The notes beneath the pieces were generated by a model that was given only the letters and a program-made list of their open reading frames with translations, had not been told where the DNA came from and ran no database searches. This document shows positions 59,999 to 64,000 of a DNA stretch of 64,000 bases, one piece after another (position 1 is the stretch's first letter; each line of letters opens with the position of its first letter). Made by a program: the position numbers and the translations under genes. Source of the DNA: Sulfuricaulis limicola (GTDB lineage Bacteria > Pseudomonadota > Gammaproteobacteria > Acidiferrobacterales > Sulfurifustaceae); contig NZ_AP014879.1 of NCBI RefSeq assembly GCF_002355735.1, positions 868,001 to 932,000 on the forward strand, written 5' to 3'.

Positions 59999-60508
59999 CT
60001 AATTGGATTTGGGCACAATCTGGGCCACGCCCTGGTGAACCACCGCTTTGGCGCCCACCGTGGTTGTGCCCGTACTGGCCTGTTCAAAATTGGCAGCCTC
60101 GAAGTTGCTGCCATAGCCGGAACCGCGTTTCGGCGCGGTGAACTGCACGAACCAGGTGCTCACTGTCGCGCTGCCGCTTTTGCCGCTGTCATAGCTGAAC
60201 GGTGACAGAGTCTTGGGGGATGAGCTGCTGGTATTAAGGTCAAGCCCGCCACTGGCGTTCATGGCGTCGTTCAGCCCCGATTCTGCCGCTTCAAACGCCT
60301 TGTTGGTTTCCTGCGTGTTGCCTGACATCTTTTCTTCCAGCGAGGCCGTGCTCATGGCCGTGACGCCAAGAATGGTGAGAATCATCAGGATCACCAGGCT
60401 CATGATAAGCGCGGTGCCGCGCTCATAACGACCCGCGACCGGCGCGAGATATTTTTTTGCCAATCCGTGCGCAGAACCGCTTTCGGAATTAATGCAGGGC
60501 ATGTTCAT
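59999..60508 (-). CDS. pilX: Minor pilin PilX
   Basis: 169 residues. A cytoplasmic leader of about 30 residues ends at RG, followed by the hydrophobic helix TALIMSLVILMILTILGVTA. The PilX signature MSTASLEEKMSGNTQETNKA and FEAAESGLNDAM follow. The start shares one base with the pilW stop. Part of the priming complex with PilV, PilW and PilY1. Confidence 0.92.
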   Translation of the reverse strand: MNMPCINSESGSAHGLAKKYLAPVAGRYERGTALIMSLVILMILTILGVTAMSTASLEEKMSGNTQETNKAFEAAESGLNDAMNASGGLDLNTSSSSPKTLSPFSYDSGKSGSATVSTWFVQFTAPKRGSGYGSNFEAANFEQASTGTTTVGAKAVVHQGVAQIVPKSN

Positions 60509-61614
60509 CAGAGATTTCTCAAATGGACCACGGCCTGGAACACGCGGCGTTTGTAGTGGTCGCCCGGATTGCTGAGTTCATTGGTGCCATCCCCATCAAC
60601 GTCATAATTGAAAGTATCGAGATCGGTTTCTTTCGGTTTTCCGGTTTCCTTGTCGCTGAGCGTTCTGGCGAGGATGCCAATACGAGCGCTGACGACCGAG
60701 CCCCAGTCTGTCGCCGATTGCAAACCGGCATCACCAGCCTTGAGGTATCTGTTGGGGAGCCTGTCGCTGTCAGTGTCCTTGCCATACAGAATCTGCAGGT
60801 TCTCGATACCGTCAACCAGTTCAACAGGTGTTTTGTTCAGTTCTTTCCGGAAGAGCGCCGGGTTTCCGCTGGCTCCCGTGGCGATGTAATACTGCACCGT
60901 TGTGAATTTCATGATCCTGGTGCCATTGCCGGAAGGACTGTAGGACTTGCTCAGTTTTTGCGTGGAGTTGCCGGGAAGAGGGCTGCTGCCGCTGTTATGC
61001 ACAAGATGCGGATCAGTGGTATTTAATTGAGTAATTTGCATGATGTCAGCACTGGCGCAGTCCGAGACCATGATGATTTCGCCGACACTCAAAAGATCGG
61101 TAATCGTGATAGCGGCCCCGGTAACAGGATCAGTTTTGTTGGTTTTGAGGACGGCCGATGTATTCGGCATTTCCTGGTCAAGATAAAGATTGCTGTTGGC
61201 ATCGGCCTTGCGGATGGCAATGGCATCGGTGCCTGCCTTGATATTTGTTGGCAGGGTTGTCTCGCCCGATGGATACCAGGTGCCTGTGGCGTTGTTCAGG
61301 CCTTCAATCGGAATTTGTGCATTGTAGAAAAAATCCGAACTCCCGTTTAATGTCGAGTTGATGGCATCGGGGCTGATTTCATCGATACAGCCATAGTAAC
61401 CCGCCATCCGCAGGTCCTTGATGATAAATTGCATGGCGAAACGCGCGTTTTCCTGCAGCCTGGCCAGACTGTCCTGCGTCGTATAGGTTTTCTTGCTGCC
61501 AACGAACAGCATGGACACGGCAGACAGGATGATCAGACCGATAGTGAGGGCCACCATCAGTTCCACCAGACTGAAGCCGCGCATTTTTTCTGTATTGTGA
61601 GCGACTGATTTCAT
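60508..61614 (-). CDS. pilW: Minor pilin PilW
   Basis: 368 residues from the ATG at 61614, which overlaps the pilV stop as ATGA; a longer frame into pilV is rejected. The prepilin site is KMRG/FSLVELMVALTIGLI. Family blocks include SLARLQENARFAMQFIIKDL and RMAGYYGCIDE. The C-terminal part ends RRVFQAVVHLRNL. It is the largest minor pseudopilin of the cluster. Confidence 0.93.
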   Translation of the reverse strand: MKSVAHNTEKMRGFSLVELMVALTIGLIILSAVSMLFVGSKKTYTTQDSLARLQENARFAMQFIIKDLRMAGYYGCIDEISPDAINSTLNGSSDFFYNAQIPIEGLNNATGTWYPSGETTLPTNIKAGTDAIAIRKADANSNLYLDQEMPNTSAVLKTNKTDPVTGAAITITDLLSVGEIIMVSDCASADIMQITQLNTTDPHLVHNSGSSPLPGNSTQKLSKSYSPSGNGTRIMKFTTVQYYIATGASGNPALFRKELNKTPVELVDGIENLQILYGKDTDSDRLPNRYLKAGDAGLQSATDWGSVVSARIGILARTLSDKETGKPKETDLDTFNYDVDGDGTNELSNPGDHYKRRVFQAVVHLRNL

Positions 61615-62093
61615 AACTGCACTTCCCATGTTTGCAATTTTTGCAGATCGCTCTCCATCCAACGGATGGTAACTGTTACCTTTTTCGTGGTGCTTATCTG
61701 AATAGTTGGCGGTCTGGCCACGGCATCGGGGAGCGTCGCAACAATTCTGTCGTACCATCTTTTGACATCGTAGAGAGCCAACTGGGCACTCGTGCAGTCA
61801 GTAGTGTCGCAATTGGTGCCGGCTGTTACGTTGGCCGAAGCTGGCTGGTCGTAGCCATTTCCGTCCGAATCCGCAACCGCTGCGCTATTGGCGCGCATAC
61901 GGTCGATGATGTCGTAGGCCAGGTAAGTAGCCTGGGTGCGGTGGTACGAGCCGGTGTTGTATTGCAGGGAAGTTGTTTGCAGCGCCGCCAGGCCGAGCAA
62001 TCCGATGGACAAAATAAGCAGGGCAACCAGCACCTCGACCAGGGAGAAGCCCTGGTTTTGCGAGGCGATGCCAGTTTTTTTCTCTGGTATCAT
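61611..62093 (-). CDS. pilV: Minor pilin PilV
   Basis: 160 residues. The prepilin site is NQG/FSLVEVLVALLILSIGLLG, with the PilV-typical LAALQTTSLQYNTGSYHRTQAT and YDIIDRMRAN. Two Cys in CDTTDC may form a disulfide. It follows the GspH-type gene by ten bases and overlaps pilW by four. Confidence 0.93.
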   Translation of the reverse strand: MIPEKKTGIASQNQGFSLVEVLVALLILSIGLLGLAALQTTSLQYNTGSYHRTQATYLAYDIIDRMRANSAAVADSDGNGYDQPASANVTAGTNCDTTDCTSAQLALYDVKRWYDRIVATLPDAVARPPTIQISTTKKVTVTIRWMESDLQKLQTWEVQL

Positions 62094-62103
62094 GAAATGG
62101 CTC

Positions 62104-62835
62104 TCAGCAAGTACCGCTGGAAACGGATGTTTGGCCGACGACTGTAATGTCGATCATGCGGGTTTGATTCCGTTTTGGATCGCAAACTGTAAATTTGTAG
62201 GTGTATGTCTGCGAAGAAAAGGCGCCGCTTTTGCTGAATGTCATCGTATCGATGGAAGATGTTGTGTTGGTGCCGGTATCGGTACGCGTTCCCGATAAAG
62301 TGTTGTTTCCGGTTAGCGCCTCATGGGCTTTCATTACGACGTTGTTGCCTGCGGTGCAGCCAGAGGGATCCCCTGTCGGACAGACGTAATAAACCAGCCA
62401 GCCGCTGGCCCAGTTGCCACTAACGGTGCATCCAGTGCCTGACGTAGACGCACAGATACCCGCGTTTACATTTCTTTTTATGGCCTCACTTCTTGCAAGA
62501 CTTATATCGGCCAGTAAATCGTTGACTTGTGTGGTCAGGCGGTTGCTGGAGACAAACTTTTGCATGCTGGGACCCGCCAAGGCCGCTAAAATCCCTGCAA
62601 CCGTTAAGACAATGATCAATTCAACCATCGTTAAACCACGGTTTCTGACAAAAGGTATATTCCAGCTGATGAAAGGACTTATCGCCGATTTCTTTGAGCA
62701 GACGAACGGCATATTCAGGCAGATAAAAGGATGTACCTTCTGAATGGCGCGTCCTGGCTTGTGAATTTCGTTACGCATGATCAGTTCAAATAGTGCCTGA
62801 AAAACCCGGATAAACTGAAATTTAGAATGCCTCAA
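62104..62835 (-). CDS. fimU: GspH/FimT-type minor pilin, unusually long leader
   Basis: Up to 243 residues. The prepilin site is RNRG/LTMVELIIVLTVAGILAALA, followed by the GspH-type LLADISLARSEAIKRNV. Four Cys lie in the C-terminal half. Its place before pilV fits FimU. The start is uncertain: candidates at 62835 (TTG), 62778 (ATG) and 62712 (ATG) all lack a clear ribosome site and give leaders of about 75, 56 and 34 residues, against a usual 6-15. The leader contains an internal duplication (PFICLNMPFV and PFISWNIPFV), so it may be a duplicated or decayed 5' end. Confidence 0.85.
   Translation of the reverse strand: MRHSKFQFIRVFQALFELIMRNEIHKPGRAIQKVHPFICLNMPFVCSKKSAISPFISWNIPFVRNRGLTMVELIIVLTVAGILAALAGPSMQKFVSSNRLTTQVNDLLADISLARSEAIKRNVNAGICASTSGTGCTVSGNWASGWLVYYVCPTGDPSGCTAGNNVVMKAHEALTGNNTLSGTRTDTGTNTTSSIDTMTFSKSGAFSSQTYTYKFTVCDPKRNQTRMIDITVVGQTSVSSGTC
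62642..62731. repeat. Imperfect direct repeat in the fimU 5' region
   Basis: Two copies of about 36-39 bases (62642-62677 and 62693-62731) encode PFIxxNxPFV on the minus strand. The second is about 70-75% like the first. It looks like a tandem duplication of the original start region. Confidence 0.6.
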
Positions 62836-63097
62836 GGACTTAAGTCTAATCGCGCATCAGCTATCCGCAATTGCCGCAAATTGTCATCAAATTGTCTGAT
62901 TCCTTCACATTGCTGTCAGATCGGTATTTACTGAGTATTGACGAATGGTCACAAAAGACAGATGAGCGGTATATATATTTTTATATTTTCATGAACATAA
63001 CCGGCATATTTTTATGATTTTTATATGCAATCTGGCACGTCATTGAGGATTGGTAAAAATTAGACTTCGCTTATATCGTTATTTATAATTGTTCTAA
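62836..63097. promoter_or_regulatory. AT-rich divergent promoter region between fimU and the Fur-family gene
   Basis: 262 bases, clearly more AT-rich than the surroundings, with TATATATATTTTTATATTTTC near 62970. It should carry promoters for both the minor-pilin operon and the regulator. No match to a complete Fur box or sigma-54 site was found by eye. Confidence 0.45.
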
Positions 63098-63523
63098 ATG
63101 AATGCAATGTCACATCCTGAATCAGAAGCGGAAATAGTTTCACTTCTGCGTAACCATGATATATACCCTACAACGCAAAGGGTGATTATCGCGCGCCTGC
63201 TGTTCGAAAAGTGTACCCATCTGTCGGCAGAGGATGTGTTCCGTCTGGTCAACGCGGACAATCGTCACGTTTCCAAAGCCACGGTTTACAACACGCTCGG
63301 CCTACTGGCAGAGAAAGGCGTGGTCCGGGAAGTGATTGCCGATCCCACGCGGATTTTCTACGACCCGAACACACAGCCGCACCACCATTTTTTCGATGTC
63401 GCCACCGGCGAGCTGACGGACATCAGCGCAGATCAAATACAGGTCAGCAGTTTGCCGCCGTTGCCGCCGGGTGCCCGGCTCGAAGGGGTGGATGTTATCG
63501 TGCGTTTGCGTCCCGCCAAGTAA
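63098..63523 (+). CDS. Fur-family transcriptional regulator, Irr-like
   Basis: 141 residues. The winged-helix part has YPTTQRVIIARLLFEKCTHLSAEDVF and SKATVYNTLGLLAEKGVV. The metal region reads FYDPNTQPHHHFFDVATGEL, with a His triplet. The C-terminal CXXC zinc pairs of classical Fur and Zur are absent, and the ending PLPPGARLEGVDVIVRLRP resembles the Irr/PerR-like branch that responds to heme, iron or peroxide. In a window with about 50 heme sites, a heme- or iron-responsive regulator would fit, but its targets are unknown. Confidence 0.9.
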   Translation: MNAMSHPESEAEIVSLLRNHDIYPTTQRVIIARLLFEKCTHLSAEDVFRLVNADNRHVSKATVYNTLGLLAEKGVVREVIADPTRIFYDPNTQPHHHFFDVATGELTDISADQIQVSSLPPLPPGARLEGVDVIVRLRPAK

Positions 63524-63601
63524 TTCTGCCTTGCCGGCAGTGCCGCGGTTGGTTCAGCCGGAAGAACCGCTTATACTTCGGCCCGTTTCAAAATAACCCA
63601 G

Positions 63602-63677
<76 letters not shown>

Positions 63678-63743
63678 TAATCAATGACTTACGCGCGTTT
63701 TTATTTGGCGCTGTCTAATATTTGTTGGACAATTATTGGACAG

Positions 63744-64000
63744 TTATCGGAAAGCGACGGGGTTCACGCGCCGAAGCAACTGACAAACGCGTTTCGTTGT
63801 GCGTGGGTCATCGTGCCCCAGTAGATCCTGCGCGTTTTCCAGCTCGCTTCCCGCCTTCGCGCGCAGGTCATGGAAGGTAAAGCTCTGTTCGAGGACCTTG
63901 TCCTTGATTGCCTTGGCCATCAGCTTTTGCCAAGCGGTCGAGAAACCATCGAGCGTGTAGTGGCCCCCGCGATAGTCTCGAGGTTTCGAGCAGATTGACC
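63744..64000 (-). CDS. Tyrosine recombinase (integrase), C-terminal part, catalytic Tyr apparently lost
   Basis: About 84 residues are visible, cut by the window edge. The catalytic-domain blocks FTFHDLRAKAGSELE (HxLR) and DLLGHDDPRTTKRV (LGH) are clear. The residue after KRV, where the nucleophilic Tyr belongs, is Cys (codon TGT, one base from TAT). The chain ends RRVNPVAFR, as in related integrases. Pointing toward tRNA-Thr with a 66-base gap, it marks the boundary of an integrated element extending to the right. With Cys at that position it should not recombine, so it may be a decaying gene. Confidence 0.82.
   Translation of the reverse strand, partial: SICSKPRDYRGGHYTLDGFSTAWQKLMAKAIKDKVLEQSFTFHDLRAKAGSELENAQDLLGHDDPRTTKRVCQLLRRVNPVAFR

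Overview
The window (about 60% GC by eye, with a few AT-rich patches) looks like a chromosome segment of a Gammaproteobacterium. The order rplU-rpmA-obg-proB-rpsT-murJ-ribF-ileS-lspA-ispH-pilE-pilY1-pilX-pilW-pilV-fimU, with ispB, pilS and pilR close by, matches the arrangement known from Pseudomonas and relatives. The very large multiheme cytochrome locus suggests a respiratory or chemolithotrophic organism that exchanges electrons across its outer membrane. That lifestyle is an inference; no species can be named from the sequence alone.

Region 1 (1-12.3 kb): a leftward pepA-holC-598 aa protein-valS operon. The 598 aa protein is acidic and Pro-rich and has no function I recognise. Then a rightward lptF-lptG pair (LPS export), a tandem thioredoxin-fold periplasmic protein, a leftward PEP-CTERM repeat protein and an RDD membrane protein.

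Region 2 (12.5-29.4 kb) is the standout. Cytochrome c maturation genes are split into two blocks: ccmF-ccmH-ccmI at 12.6-15.9 kb rightward, and ccmABCDE-ccmG at 29.4-26.2 kb leftward. Between them lies a leftward five-gene operon: a membrane cytochrome b, a 24-heme c-type cytochrome, a cytochrome with 24 CXXCH sites plus one CX4CH, a small exported beta-rich protein, and an 853 aa protein built as signal peptide - two SPOR-like domains - TPR - predicted outer-membrane beta-barrel. A lytic transglycosylase converges on it. A membrane-anchored ferredoxin-flavoprotein with an apparently permuted FAD fold diverges from it. Together these read as a trans-envelope electron conduit (quinone pool or soluble reductant - cytochrome b - periplasmic multiheme - porin/outer multiheme), with its heme-attachment machinery on both sides.

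Region 3 (29.4-43 kb): two tRNAs, then surface-glycan or pilin-glycan genes: an O-antigen ligase-like protein with TPR, a methyltransferase, a UPF0104/LPG-synthase-type membrane protein, a polyprenol-phosphate-sugar-synthase-like GT2 and two tandem TMTC-like GT-C/TPR proteins. They lead into pilA, a candidate sigma-54 promoter, and pilR-pilS, which would control it.

Region 4 (42.9-55.4 kb): housekeeping genes in conserved order. fkpB, normal between lspA and ispH, is absent, and a tiny twin-CX3C periplasmic protein sits there instead. Two short inverted-repeat elements were found in the window, one here before obg and one at the ccmF/ccmH junction.

Region 5 (55.4-64 kb): the minor pilin/PilY1 operon, an Irr-like Fur-family regulator, tRNA-Thr(CGU), and the C-terminal end of a tyrosine integrase pointing at the tRNA. 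Its catalytic Tyr position reads Cys. This marks the edge of an integrated element that continues outside the window.
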